A stretch of DNA of 64,000 bases from Azospirillum thiophilum (GTDB taxonomy: Bacteria; Pseudomonadota; Alphaproteobacteria; Azospirillales; Azospirillaceae): positions 394,501-458,500 of the forward strand of contig NZ_CP012403.1 in the NCBI RefSeq assembly GCF_001305595.1. The letters run 5' to 3'. The position numbers and the translations under genes are program-made. Positions 40,178 through 48,911 of this stretch are shown piece after piece. The notes below the pieces were generated by a model that worked only from the letters and a program-made list of their open reading frames with translations, was not told the origin of the DNA and ran no database searches. Numbering within the stretch: the stretch's first letter is position 1; every line of letters starts with the position of its first letter.

Positions 40178-41944
40178 ATGGCACAAGCTACCGCGTGGGA
40201 TGCCGAAGTCGATCTTCTGGTGGCCGGCGCCGGGCCGGGCGGCATGGCCGCCGCCCTCGTCGGCGCGCTGGAAGGTCTGGAGGTGATGGTCTGCGAGAAA
40301 TCCACGCAGATCGGCGGCACCGCCGCCACCTCCGCCGGAACGCTCTGGATCCCCGGCAACACGCAGAACCGCCGCGCCGGCCACGACGACAGCCCGGCGC
40401 AGGCGGAGATCTACATGGACCGGCTGGTCGGCGGCACCAAGGGCCGCGACCTGCGCAGCGCCTATCTGGAGACCGGGCCGGCGGCGATCGATTATTACGA
40501 CACCCGAACCGACGTCCAGTTCCTGCCCTGCGGCCGGCATCCGGACTATCGCCAGAACATGGAAGGGGCCGCGGTGACCGGACGGGCGATCGTCCCCAAA
40601 CCGTTCGACGGCCGCCTGCTGGGCGAGGATTTCCGGCTGGTCCGCCCGCCCATCGGCGAGTTCATGATCTTCGGCGGGATGATGGTCGGCAAGGACGACA
40701 TCCCCCGCCTGATCGGACGCTTCAGATCGGTGGCGAACTTCACCCATGCGGCGAAGCTGCTGCTGCGCTATCTGTCCGACCGGCTGAACCATCCGCGCGG
40801 CACGCGCATCGTCATGGGCAATGCGCTGGTGGCCCGCCTGTTCTACAGCCTGCGCAAGCGCAAGGTGCCGATCCGGCTCGACACCGCCATCCGCGAGATC
40901 CTGCGGGAGGACGGGCGGCAGGATGGCCGCGTCATCGGCGCCGTGGTGGAAAGCGGTGGCCGGACGCTGCGGGTGCGCACCCGCAAGGGGGTGGTGCTGG
41001 CGACCGGCGGCTTCGCCCACAACAGCGGATTCCGCAAGGCCTTCATGCCGCAGCCGGTCCCCGTCCATTCGCTGGCCTGCGAGACCGACACCGGCGACGG
41101 GCTGACCCTGGCGCAGGCCGTCGGCGCGAAGATCGACGGCGACCAGCATCGCGGCGGCGCCTTCTGGACGCCGGTGTCGGTGACGCGCAGGACGGGGACA
41201 TGGAGGGGGCTGTTCCCCCATCTGGCGCTCGACCGCGCCAAGCCCGGCCTGATCGCGGTGAATGCCGCCGGCCGGCGCTTCGTCAACGAGGGCGCCTCCT
41301 ACCATGATTTCGTGGAGGCGATGTTCGACTCGCACAAGCTGGTGCCGACCATGCCGGCCTGGCTGGTCTGCGATTCCGCTTTCGTCGCCCGGTACGGCCT
41401 CGGCGTGGTGCATCCCGGCACCCGCAACCTGGTGCCGCACGAGAAGAGCGGCTACCTGACCACCGCCCCGACGCTGGAGGATCTCGCCCGCAAGATCGGC
41501 GTCGATCCGGCCGGGCTGGCCGACAGCGTGCGCCGGCACAACGGCTTCGCGCAGACCGGCAGCGACCTCGATTTCGGCAAGGGCGACAGCGAACTGAACC
41601 GCTTCAACGGCGATCCGGAGAACCGCCCCAACCCGTGCCTGAAACCGATCGAGACCGCCCCCTTCGTCGCCGTCGCGGTCTGGCCGGCGGAGATCGCCTG
41701 CAGCGCCGGGCTGGCGACCGACGCCGACGGACAGGTGCTCGGCGAGGGCGGCGACCCGATCCCGGGGCTCTACGCCTGCGGCAACGACATGGCCTCGATC
41801 ATGGCCGGCACCTACCCCGGCCCGGGAACGACCCTCGGCCCGGCGCTGGTCTTCGCCTACCGGCTGGCCATGCATGCCGCCGGCAGGAGCGATGCCGCCG
41901 CCACGGCGGCGGTTGGCCGGGAGGAACGGGCGGCGGCGCACTGA
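40178..41944 (+). CDS. FAD-dependent 3-ketosteroid-dehydrogenase-like flavoprotein (3)
   Basis: A 588-residue flavoprotein with FAD site VDLLVAGAGPGGMAAALVGALEGLEVMVCEKS, IGGTAATSAGTLWIPGN, the GVVLATGGFAHNSGFRKAFMP strand, VNAAGRRFVNEGASYHDFVEAM and the C-terminal PGLYACGNDMASIMAGTYPGPGTTLGPALVFAYRLAM. The C-terminal block is close to 3-ketosteroid delta-1-dehydrogenases and related enzymes that desaturate cyclic ketones. It is co-directional with the MarR gene, 40 bases downstream, and converges on a dehydrogenase gene. The substrate is inferred to be a ring compound. Confidence 0.85.
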   Translation: MAQATAWDAEVDLLVAGAGPGGMAAALVGALEGLEVMVCEKSTQIGGTAATSAGTLWIPGNTQNRRAGHDDSPAQAEIYMDRLVGGTKGRDLRSAYLETGPAAIDYYDTRTDVQFLPCGRHPDYRQNMEGAAVTGRAIVPKPFDGRLLGEDFRLVRPPIGEFMIFGGMMVGKDDIPRLIGRFRSVANFTHAAKLLLRYLSDRLNHPRGTRIVMGNALVARLFYSLRKRKVPIRLDTAIREILREDGRQDGRVIGAVVESGGRTLRVRTRKGVVLATGGFAHNSGFRKAFMPQPVPVHSLACETDTGDGLTLAQAVGAKIDGDQHRGGAFWTPVSVTRRTGTWRGLFPHLALDRAKPGLIAVNAAGRRFVNEGASYHDFVEAMFDSHKLVPTMPAWLVCDSAFVARYGLGVVHPGTRNLVPHEKSGYLTTAPTLEDLARKIGVDPAGLADSVRRHNGFAQTGSDLDFGKGDSELNRFNGDPENRPNPCLKPIETAPFVAVAVWPAEIACSAGLATDADGQVLGEGGDPIPGLYACGNDMASIMAGTYPGPGTTLGPALVFAYRLAMHAAGRSDAAATAAVGREERAAAH

Positions 41945-41987
41945 CGCCGCCTGCTCCTCCCTGGGCCACGTCACCGTTCGGCAGGCG

Positions 41988-42971
41988 TCAGTCCGGCGTC
42001 CGCTCCCCGTCCGCAGGCCGGGCGGAGAGCGGTCCCGGCGCGCGCAGCACCGCCAGCAATGCCTCGTTGCGCATGCGGAGCAGCGCGTCGCGCCCGCCGA
42101 CCGACGCCTCCAGCGCCTCGGCCCCGGCGACAAGCGCCCGCTTGCTCTCCGCATCGAAGACCGGGGTGCCGAGATCGTCCCACCAGGACCGGATCGGGGC
42201 GTCGAACACCTCCAGGAAGCGGGCCAGCCCGCCCGCCCCGCCGCCCAGATGATAGGACAATCCCTGCCCCAGAACCGCCCAGCGCGGTCCCGGCCCGGCG
42301 GCAATGGCACGGTCGATGTCGCCGAGATCGCAGACGCCCTGCTCCACCAGATAGACCGCTTCGCGCCACAGCGCCGCCACCAGCCGGGTCGCCAGATGGC
42401 CGGCGATCTCGCGGCGCAGCACCACCGGCACCTTGCCGACGGCTAGATAGACCGCATGGGCCGCCGCCACCGCCTCGGGAGCCGTCTGCCGGCCGGGCAC
42501 GATCTCGACCAGCGGCAGCAGGTGCGGCGGGTTGAAGGGATGGCCGATCAGGATCCGTTCCGGATGACGGGCGCCCTCCTGCAGATCGCTCGGCATCAGG
42601 CCGGAAGTGCTCGACGCGATCAGGGTTCCGGGCGGCACCACCGCCTCGACCGCGGCGTAGATCCCGCGTTTGGCGGCCAGGGATTCCGGCCCGTTCTCCT
42701 GGACCAGATCGACGCCGGCCAGCGCGCCCCAGTCGCCGCCGCCGGCGGTCAGCCGGTCCCAGTGGGCGCGCGGGTCGCCGATGCCGAGCGCCACCAGATC
42801 GCCGGCCACCGCCTCGATGGCGGGACGCAGCCGGGCCATCGCCTGCGGGTCGGCATCGACGACCGTCACGCGCCGTCCGGTCGCAAGGAAAAGGGCGGCC
42901 CAGCTCGATCCGATGGTGCCGGCCCCGACGATGCCGATCGACGCGGCGTCATGGCTGAACGCGCGGTGCAT
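41988..42971 (-). CDS. 3-hydroxyacyl-CoA dehydrogenase-like NAD enzyme (gulonate/carnitine dehydrogenase type)
   Basis: A 327-residue NAD-dependent dehydrogenase. ASIGIVGAGTIGSSWAALFLATGRRVTVVDADP is the NAD site. LIASSTSGLMPSDLQ, RILIGHPFNPPHLLPLVEIVPG with the catalytic histidine, and AGHLATRLVAALWREAVYLVEQGVCDLGDID complete the fold. Single-domain members of this length act on L-gulonate, carnitine or other 3-hydroxy acids. I start at the ATG preceded by AGAGGAG; an ATG seven codons earlier has no ribosome site. It is divergent from the SDR gene across copy 3 of the 48-bp element. Confidence 0.85.
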   Translation of the reverse strand: MHRAFSHDAASIGIVGAGTIGSSWAALFLATGRRVTVVDADPQAMARLRPAIEAVAGDLVALGIGDPRAHWDRLTAGGGDWGALAGVDLVQENGPESLAAKRGIYAAVEAVVPPGTLIASSTSGLMPSDLQEGARHPERILIGHPFNPPHLLPLVEIVPGRQTAPEAVAAAHAVYLAVGKVPVVLRREIAGHLATRLVAALWREAVYLVEQGVCDLGDIDRAIAAGPGPRWAVLGQGLSYHLGGGAGGLARFLEVFDAPIRSWWDDLGTPVFDAESKRALVAGAEALEASVGGRDALLRMRNEALLAVLRAPGPLSARPADGERTPD

Positions 42972-43074
42972 GGCGGACTCCTCTGATTTCATGGGGGGAA
43001 CGGGGAGATCCTAAGCCGCGCGGCGTCGATCCGCCGCATTGACAATTCGTGATGCCGATCTTCCAAAAAGCCAA

Positions 43075-43122
43075 TTGACAGTACACATACTGACAGATAG
43101 CTTTCTGACAGCATACTCACAA
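43075..43122. promoter_or_regulatory. 48-bp regulatory element, copy 3
   Basis: It lies in the 379-base gap between the dehydrogenase gene (minus) and the SDR/liv/gentisate unit (plus). TGACAG occurs three times at exact 15-base steps (43076, 43091, 43106), and the third is TGACAGCATAC, identical to the start of copy 2. It aligns without gaps to copy 2 in 31 of 48 positions by eye. Another TTGACA lies at 43039. About 230 bases of untranslated leader with no other visible feature follow. Confidence 0.72.
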
Positions 43123-43350
43123 AATGGCTACGCCATGGCGCGGCAGCCGGCGCATCGCCGAACACGGCGGGCGGTCTTCCAGAGACGTCTTTCACGGACA
43201 AGCGGACAGCCAGGGACGAGGCGAGGGCGAAGAGCGCCCCACCCGGCAGCCAATCGGGCAAGGCCGGCAGGCGCGGCGGAATGGCCGACGCCTGAGGCGT
43301 GTCCCGCCCCCTGCGCGAAGCTCCGCGAAAAAAGGAGGGAAAGGAACGCC

Positions 43351-44145
43351 ATGACAATTCCAAACGGCCCGACTTCAAGCGGCCCGACTTCAAGCGGTTC
43401 GACACCATTCGACCTGACGGGCAAGCGCGTGCTCATCACCGGGGCGGCCGGCGGCATCGGCTCGGCCACGGCCAGGGCCTGCGCCAGGCTGGGGGCCGAG
43501 CTGGTGCTGACCGACATCCGCGACTGCTCGGCCCTGGCGGCTGAGCTGGCGCCGGCCGGCGCCGGGGCGACCGCCCCCAGGGTGACCGCACATGTCTGCG
43601 ACGTCCGCGACCGCGGCGCCATCGACGCGCTGGCCGAAACCGTCGGCGGCGTCGACGGGCTGGTGCTGAACGCCGGGGCCATCGCCTTCGACGATTGGGA
43701 CGCGCTGGAGTGGGAGGAGTCCTTCCACGAGATCATCCACGTCAACCTGCTGGCGCCAATGCAGTTCGCCCGCGCCTTCCTGCCCGGCATGCGGACGCGC
43801 GGCGGCGCGCGGATCGTGCTGGTCGGCTCGGTCGCCGGCTGGACCGGCGGCACCATGTCGACCACGGGGGCGCATTACGTCGTCTCCAAGGGCGGCGTCC
43901 ATGCCTTCACCCGCTGGCTGGCCCGCCGGGCCGCGCCGGACGTCGGCGTCAACGCGGTCGCCCCCAGCGCCACGGCGACGGCGATGATCGCCGGCCAGCC
44001 GTCCCCGGCGGTGGCGGCGCAGCTGGTGCCGCGCGTGGCCACACCGGACGAGATCGCCTGGCCGATCGCCTTCCTCTGTTCGCCCGCCGCCTCCTTCCTC
44101 AGCGGGGTGGTCCTCGACATCAACGGCGGCGCCTACCTGCGCTGA
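43351..44145 (+). CDS. Short-chain dehydrogenase/reductase (1), first gene of the import/gentisate operon
   Basis: A 264-residue SDR. The NAD(P) site is TGAAGGIGSA at residues 30-39, then VLNAGA, the catalytic serine in LVGSVAG and HYVVSKGG for Tyr and Lys. The N-terminus has a spacer of repeated PTSSG units (residues 7-18) made by a 15-base tandem duplication. The start follows AGGAGGGAAAGGA. It precedes livH by 24 bases. The reaction is oxidation or reduction of an alcohol/ketone on the imported substrate, which is not known. Confidence 0.88.
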   Translation: MTIPNGPTSSGPTSSGSTPFDLTGKRVLITGAAGGIGSATARACARLGAELVLTDIRDCSALAAELAPAGAGATAPRVTAHVCDVRDRGAIDALAETVGGVDGLVLNAGAIAFDDWDALEWEESFHEIIHVNLLAPMQFARAFLPGMRTRGGARIVLVGSVAGWTGGTMSTTGAHYVVSKGGVHAFTRWLARRAAPDVGVNAVAPSATATAMIAGQPSPAVAAQLVPRVATPDEIAWPIAFLCSPAASFLSGVVLDINGGAYLR

Positions 44146-44169
44146 CCGGCATCGAAGGGAGCCCCCAAG

Positions 44170-45030
44170 ATGGCGAACGCATTGCTGATCCAGATTCTCA
44201 ACGGCCTCGTCTATGGGGGCCTGCTCTTCATCGTGTCGGTCGGGCTGGTGCTGATCTTCGGGCTGCGGCGGGTGGTGAATTTCGCCCATGGCAGCCTGTT
44301 CATGATCGGCGCCTATGTCGGCTTCAGCATCGCCACCGTCGCCGGCTTCTGGGCCGGCGTCGCCGGGGCCGCGGTGGTGCTGGCGGCGGCCGGCGTGCTG
44401 CTCGACATGTCGGTGTTCCGGCCGCTGCGCCGCCAGGACCCGATCGCCACCGTCCTGGTCACCTTCGGGCTGCTGCTGATCCTTGAGGATCTCGCCCACA
44501 CCGTCTGGGGCAAGGAAACCCGGTCCCTGCCCTTGCCGGAGATGCTGACCGGCAGCGTCGAGATCCTGGGCGAACCCTTCCCGGCCTACCGCCTGATGGT
44601 GATCGCGGTCGCGGCGGCGGTCGGCGTCGGGCTGGCCCTGTGGCTGCGCTTCAGCCGGATCGGGCTGTTCGTCCGCGCCTCCAGCGTCGATCCGGTGACG
44701 ACGGCGGTGCAGGGGGTCGACACCGACCGGGTGAGCGCGCTGGTGGTCGCCATCGGCACCGGGCTGGCTGGCCTGTCGGGCACCATCGCCGCCCCGCTGC
44801 TGGCGCTGTCGCCGTCGATGGGCGGGTCGATCCTGATCGAATCCTTCATCGTCGTGGTGGTCGGCGGCCTCGGCAGCTTTTCCGGCGCGCTGATCGCGGC
44901 GCTCGCCATCGGCCAGATCCACAATCTCGGCATCATCTACGTCCCCTGGGCAGCGACGATGGTGCCCTTCCTCCTGATGGTCGCGGTCCTGGTGTGGCGG
45001 CCGACCGGTTTCGCAGGGAGCCACGTATGA
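44170..45030 (+). CDS. livH: Branched-chain amino-acid/aromatic-acid type ABC permease (LivH family)
   Basis: A 286-residue inner-membrane permease with about eight hydrophobic segments. LivH marks are LNGLVYGGLLFIVSVGLVLIFGLRRVVNFAHGSLFMIGAYVG and, near the end, FIVVVVGGLGSFSGALIAALAIG. It forms a heterodimeric channel with the LivM-type protein. Its stop overlaps the next start (ATGA). By context it imports a cyclic or aromatic acid rather than leucine. Confidence 0.92.
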   Translation: MANALLIQILNGLVYGGLLFIVSVGLVLIFGLRRVVNFAHGSLFMIGAYVGFSIATVAGFWAGVAGAAVVLAAAGVLLDMSVFRPLRRQDPIATVLVTFGLLLILEDLAHTVWGKETRSLPLPEMLTGSVEILGEPFPAYRLMVIAVAAAVGVGLALWLRFSRIGLFVRASSVDPVTTAVQGVDTDRVSALVVAIGTGLAGLSGTIAAPLLALSPSMGGSILIESFIVVVVGGLGSFSGALIAALAIGQIHNLGIIYVPWAATMVPFLLMVAVLVWRPTGFAGSHV

Positions 45031-46052
45031 GCCGCGCAACCATGAACATGACCGCCGGCCGCATCAACGCGCCCCGCCTGTCGCATCTCTCCTGGATCCT
45101 GCTGGCCGTCGCGGTGGCGGCCGGGTTCGGCCTGCCGGCGGTGGTCGGCTCGGTGCTGGTGCTGACGCTGCTGACGCAGGCGGTGATCGGCGGGATGCTG
45201 GCGGTCGGCGTCGGCTTCCTGATCCGCCAGAACGGCGTCGTCAGCTTCGGCCATGCCGCGTGGTACGGGGTGTCGGCCTACTGCCTCGGCCTGCTGCTGC
45301 GCCACGGGGTGCTGCCGGTGGAGCTGGCGCTGGTGCTGGCGCTCGCCGTGCCGACGCTGACCGCCTTCCTGCTCGGGCTGGTGATCGTGCGGGTTCCGGG
45401 CGTCGCCTTCTCGATGCTGACGCTAGCGGTGGGACAGGCCTTCCACGAATTCGCGATGAAGGCGCAGGGGCTGACCAACGGCGACGACGGCTTCGCCATC
45501 CCGCTGCCCGACAGCCTGTTCGGCCTGCCGATCTCCACCGTGCAGCAGCCCGACACGATGTTCGTCCTGTGCTGGACGCTGTTGGCGCTGGTGATCTTCG
45601 GCCTCTACGTCACCGTGCGCAGCCCCTTCGGCCGGCTGACCGAGGCGATCCGCGAGAATGAGGAGCGCGCCCGCTTCATCGGCTACAAGACGGTGCTGCC
45701 GCGTGCCGCGACCTATGCCATCTCGGCGTTCGTGGCGGCGCTGGCCGGGCTTCTCTTCGCGCTCTACAACGGCTTCGTCTCGCCCGAGGTGCTGCACTGG
45801 AGCCTGTCCGGCTCGGCGCTGATCATGGCGGTCATCGGCGGCTCGCGGCTCTTGTGGGGGCCGGCGCTGGGCGCGGTGATCTTCTTCTTCCTCAAGGATC
45901 TGGCCGGGAACCTGACCGAGCATTGGCCGGCGATGATCGGCGTCACCGTGATCGTCGTCACCGTGCTGATGCCGGCCGGCATCGCCGGAACCATCGCCGG
46001 AACCCTGGCCGAACTGACCGGGCGCCTGCGCCGGGCGGGAGGCCGGGCATGA
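45027..46052 (+). CDS. livM: Branched-chain amino-acid/aromatic-acid type ABC permease (LivM family)
   Basis: A 341-residue permease with nine to ten membrane segments and the LivM core QAVIGGMLAVGVGFLIRQNGVVSFGHAAWYGVSAY, RSPFGRLTEAIRENEERARFIGY and YNGFVSPEVLHWSLSGSALIMAVIGGSRLLWGPALGA. It pairs with the LivH protein. The gene overlaps both neighbours by four bases, so the four transport genes are tightly coupled. Confidence 0.92.
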   Translation: MSRATMNMTAGRINAPRLSHLSWILLAVAVAAGFGLPAVVGSVLVLTLLTQAVIGGMLAVGVGFLIRQNGVVSFGHAAWYGVSAYCLGLLLRHGVLPVELALVLALAVPTLTAFLLGLVIVRVPGVAFSMLTLAVGQAFHEFAMKAQGLTNGDDGFAIPLPDSLFGLPISTVQQPDTMFVLCWTLLALVIFGLYVTVRSPFGRLTEAIRENEERARFIGYKTVLPRAATYAISAFVAALAGLLFALYNGFVSPEVLHWSLSGSALIMAVIGGSRLLWGPALGAVIFFFLKDLAGNLTEHWPAMIGVTVIVVTVLMPAGIAGTIAGTLAELTGRLRRAGGRA

Positions 46053-46771
46053 ACAGGAGCATGAACGGCACCTACGCCATCGAGGGGACCGCGCTGACCC
46101 GGCCCTATGGCGGCTTCTTCGCGGTGAACAAGGTCGACATCGCGGTGCCCCACGGCGAGATCCGCGGCCTGATCGGGCCGAACGGCGCCGGCAAATCGAC
46201 GCTGATCGACGTCCTGTCGGGACGCGCCGCGGTGTGGTCGGGACAGGTCAGAATGGACGGCCGCGACATCGGCGCGATGAGCGTGCAGGAACGCCGCCGC
46301 CACGGCATGGCCCGCTCCTTCCAGAAGACCAACATCTTCCCCGAGCTGTCGGTGCGCGAGCAGCTCGACCTAGCCGCCCGGCAGGCCGAGAAGCCCAACG
46401 TCGAAGAGGTGATGGACGAGCTGGGCCTGTCCGGGCTGGCGGATGCCAAGGCGCGCGACATCGCCTATGGCGAGCAGCGCCGGCTCGACCTGGCGCTGGC
46501 GCTGATCGGCCGGCCGCGCGTGCTGCTGCTGGACGAGCCGGCGGCCGGACTGTCGATGCGGGAATCGCTGAACCTCGCCACCCTGCTGCGCGATCTGGCC
46601 CAGCGCTGGAGGGTCACCGTCCTGATCGTCGAGCACGACATGGAGGTCGTCTTCTCCATCTGCGACCGCATCACCGTCCTCCAGCTGGGCCGAATCCTGG
46701 CCGAGGGCACGCCGGACGAGATCCGCCGCTCGGCTGACGTCGTCACCGCCTATCTCGGGAGCGCCGCATGA
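46049..46771 (+). CDS. livG: ABC transporter ATP-binding protein (LivG family)
   Basis: A 240-residue ATPase: Walker A GPNGAGKST, Q-loop MARSFQKTNIFPELSV, the LivG-type signature IAYGEQRRLDLALAL in place of LSGGQ, Walker B VLLLDEPAAGLS, and switch histidine LIVEHDMEVV. It powers import with LivF. A second ATG four codons in is possible, but the first gives the four-base overlap seen across this operon. Confidence 0.93.
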   Translation: MNRSMNGTYAIEGTALTRPYGGFFAVNKVDIAVPHGEIRGLIGPNGAGKSTLIDVLSGRAAVWSGQVRMDGRDIGAMSVQERRRHGMARSFQKTNIFPELSVREQLDLAARQAEKPNVEEVMDELGLSGLADAKARDIAYGEQRRLDLALALIGRPRVLLLDEPAAGLSMRESLNLATLLRDLAQRWRVTVLIVEHDMEVVFSICDRITVLQLGRILAEGTPDEIRRSADVVTAYLGSAA

Positions 46772-47466
46772 GCGAACTTCTGGCCTTCCGCGACGTCGTC
46801 GCCGGCTATGGCGGCGCGCGCATCCTCCACGACCTGGATTTCCGCATCGATGCCGGCGAGCGGGTCGCCGTGCTGGGGCGCAACGGGGTCGGCAAGACGA
46901 CCATCGTCAACGCCTTCCTCGGCATCGCCCGGCGCATGCAGGGGGAAATCCGGCTGGCGGGCAAGGCGGTGGGCGACATCCGCCATTTCACCGCGGCGCG
47001 GGCCGGCATCTCGGTGGTGCCGCAGGGGCGCTGCATCATCCCCAACCTGACGGTGCGCGAGAACCTGATCCTGGGCGCCGCCGTCCGCCGCAAGGGGGCG
47101 TGGACCATCGAGCGGATCTTCGAAATGTTCCCGATCCTGCGCGAGCGGGCCGACACGCCGGGAACCGCGCTGTCCGGCGGCCAGCAGCAGATGCTGGCGA
47201 TCGGCCGCGCCCTGATGGCGAACCCGCACCTGCTGGTGCTGGACGAGCCCAGCGAGGGGCTGGCCCCGGTGATCGTCGACGAGCTGGCCGGCAACCTGCG
47301 CCGGGTCGCCGACGGCGGCACCGGCCTGCTGATCATCGAGCAGAACCACAGCCTCGTCCACCGGGTGGCCGAACGCTACTACGTGCTGTCCAAGGGCGAG
47401 GTGGCGGAACAGGGCGCGATGGCCGCCTTGACCAAGGAAAGCCTGAAGAAGCACATCGCGGTGTGA
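46768..47466 (+). CDS. livF: ABC transporter ATP-binding protein (LivF family)
   Basis: A 232-residue ATPase: Walker A GRNGVGKTT, Q-loop ISVVPQGRCIIPNLTV, signature LSGGQQQMLAIGRAL, Walker B LLVLDEPSEGLAP and switch histidine LIIEQNHSLV. Start overlaps livG by four bases. It is followed by a pair of long inverted repeats before the binding-protein gene, which probably set the relative amounts of transporter and binding protein. Confidence 0.93.
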   Translation: MSELLAFRDVVAGYGGARILHDLDFRIDAGERVAVLGRNGVGKTTIVNAFLGIARRMQGEIRLAGKAVGDIRHFTAARAGISVVPQGRCIIPNLTVRENLILGAAVRRKGAWTIERIFEMFPILRERADTPGTALSGGQQQMLAIGRALMANPHLLVLDEPSEGLAPVIVDELAGNLRRVADGGTGLLIIEQNHSLVHRVAERYYVLSKGEVAEQGAMAALTKESLKKHIAV

Positions 47467-47470
47467 TGCT

Positions 47471-47622
47471 TTCCCCCTCTCCCCCCGGGGGAGAGGGCTG
47501 GGGTGAGGGGGACGCACGGCGGCCGTTTTCCGGAAATGCCGGTGCTCCCCGCCGTCCCCGAACCAGTCGCTACGCATCCCCCTCACCCCGACCCTCTCCC
47601 CGGGGGGAGAGGGGGAGAAAGG
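47471..47622. repeat. Long inverted repeat of REP-like type between livF and the binding-protein gene
   Basis: Two arms of about 42 bases (near 47471-47512 and 47577-47622) are near-perfect reverse complements, separated by about 64 bases. Each arm also has its own palindrome, CTCTCCCC around CCGG with GGGGAGAG. The transcript can fold as two small hairpins or one large stem. It looks like a dispersed extragenic palindromic repeat placed inside an operon. Confidence 0.8.
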
Positions 47623-47659
47623 CGGAAGAGGGGAAAAAAACAGAATCATGGAGGAAACG

Positions 47660-48865
47660 ATGACCAGGACCAACAGCCTCAGGCTCCGCGCTCTCGGCGC
47701 CGCCAGCGCCCTCGCCCTCGCCTTTTCCGGTACCGCCCACGCCCAGGACACGCTGAAGATCGGCGTGCCGACCGCCATGTCCGGCACCTATGCCGACCTC
47801 GGCAACCAGGCCAAGCGCGCGGTCGAGTTCGCCGTTGCCGAGGCCAACGCCAAGGGCGGCGTCGCCGGCCACAAGGTCGAGATCAAGATCCTCGACACCG
47901 AAGCCAAGCCCGATCTCGCCCGCAAGCAGTCCGAACGGCTGGCGCTGGAGGGCTACAAGGTGCTGACCGGCATCATCGCGTCGGGCGAGGCGCTGGCCAT
48001 CGCGCCGATGCTCGACCGCTGGGACGCGCTTTATGTCGCCACCGTGACCAAGAGCGACAAGATCACCGGCGACAGCTGCGTCCGCCGCGCCTTCCGCGTC
48101 AACCACCAGGACGCGCAGGATGCGGCGGTCGTCAAGCCCTGGCTGGCCGGGCGCAAGGAACAGAAATGGGCGGTCATCGGCATGGACGGCGCCTGGGGCC
48201 GCGGGTCGGGCGCCGGCTTCAAGGAGGCCGCCGCCGCACACGGCAAGACGGTCGTCGCCGAGCTCTACCCGCCGCTCGGCGCCACCGACTACGCCGCCTA
48301 CATCCAGCAGATCAAGGCGTCGGGTGCCGAAGGGTTGTGGGTGGCGCTGGCCGGGCGCGACGCCGTCAGCTTCGCCACCCAGGCGCGGCAGTTCGGCCTG
48401 CTCGACAGCGTCTTCACCGCCGGGGTCAGCTTCGTCACCGACAACACGGTGCAGGCGATGGGCGAGACCGCCAAGGGCATCCACGGCATCATCAACTACA
48501 GCTCGACCCTCGACACGCCGGAAAACAGGAGCTTCGCCGCCGCCTGGGCCAAGCACTTCAACGGCGACCAGCCGTCGAACTTCGAGGGCGAGACCTATCT
48601 CGGCATGCAGGTCATCTTCCAGGCGGTCGAGAAGGCCAGGAGCGTCAAGCCGATCGACATCGCCCGGGCGATGAGCGGCGGCAGCTTCGACACCATCCTC
48701 GGCAGGCTCGCCTTCCGGCCCGAGGACAACCAGCTGGTCCTGCCCAACTATTTCGGCCATGTCGCCGAGGCCGGCGGCAAGCTGCGCCCGGTGGTGACGA
48801 TGTCCTTCCCGGCCGATCAGGCGACCCCGCCCCCGTCGGGCGCCTGCAAGCTGGCGAAGCTCTGA
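47660..48865 (+). CDS. ABC transporter substrate-binding protein of the liv-type importer
   Basis: A 401-residue family-6 periplasmic binding protein with signal MTRTNSLRLRALGAASALALAFSGTAHA. It then has TLKIGVPTAMSGTYADLGNQAKRAVEFAVAEANAKGG, GDSCVRRAFRVNHQDAQDA and FAAAWAKHFNGDQPSNFEGETYLGM. It should capture the substrate for the LivHMGF complex encoded just upstream. The start is the ATG after GGAGGAAACG; an ATG four codons earlier is part of that ribosome site. It is similar in type to the orphan binding protein at 36524. Confidence 0.92.
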   Translation: MTRTNSLRLRALGAASALALAFSGTAHAQDTLKIGVPTAMSGTYADLGNQAKRAVEFAVAEANAKGGVAGHKVEIKILDTEAKPDLARKQSERLALEGYKVLTGIIASGEALAIAPMLDRWDALYVATVTKSDKITGDSCVRRAFRVNHQDAQDAAVVKPWLAGRKEQKWAVIGMDGAWGRGSGAGFKEAAAAHGKTVVAELYPPLGATDYAAYIQQIKASGAEGLWVALAGRDAVSFATQARQFGLLDSVFTAGVSFVTDNTVQAMGETAKGIHGIINYSSTLDTPENRSFAAAWAKHFNGDQPSNFEGETYLGMQVIFQAVEKARSVKPIDIARAMSGGSFDTILGRLAFRPEDNQLVLPNYFGHVAEAGGKLRPVVTMSFPADQATPPPSGACKLAKL

Positions 48866-48911
48866 CCCCCGCCCCACTCCCCTTGCCACCATCAGCGGAA
48901 GGAGCCGGCAC

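Noticed and set aside
42989..43408. Possible small gene in the 379-base gap before the SDR gene
   Set aside because: The translation is Arg/Ser/Pro-rich without a plausible start, and it spans the conserved regulatory element, so the gap is better read as promoter and leader.
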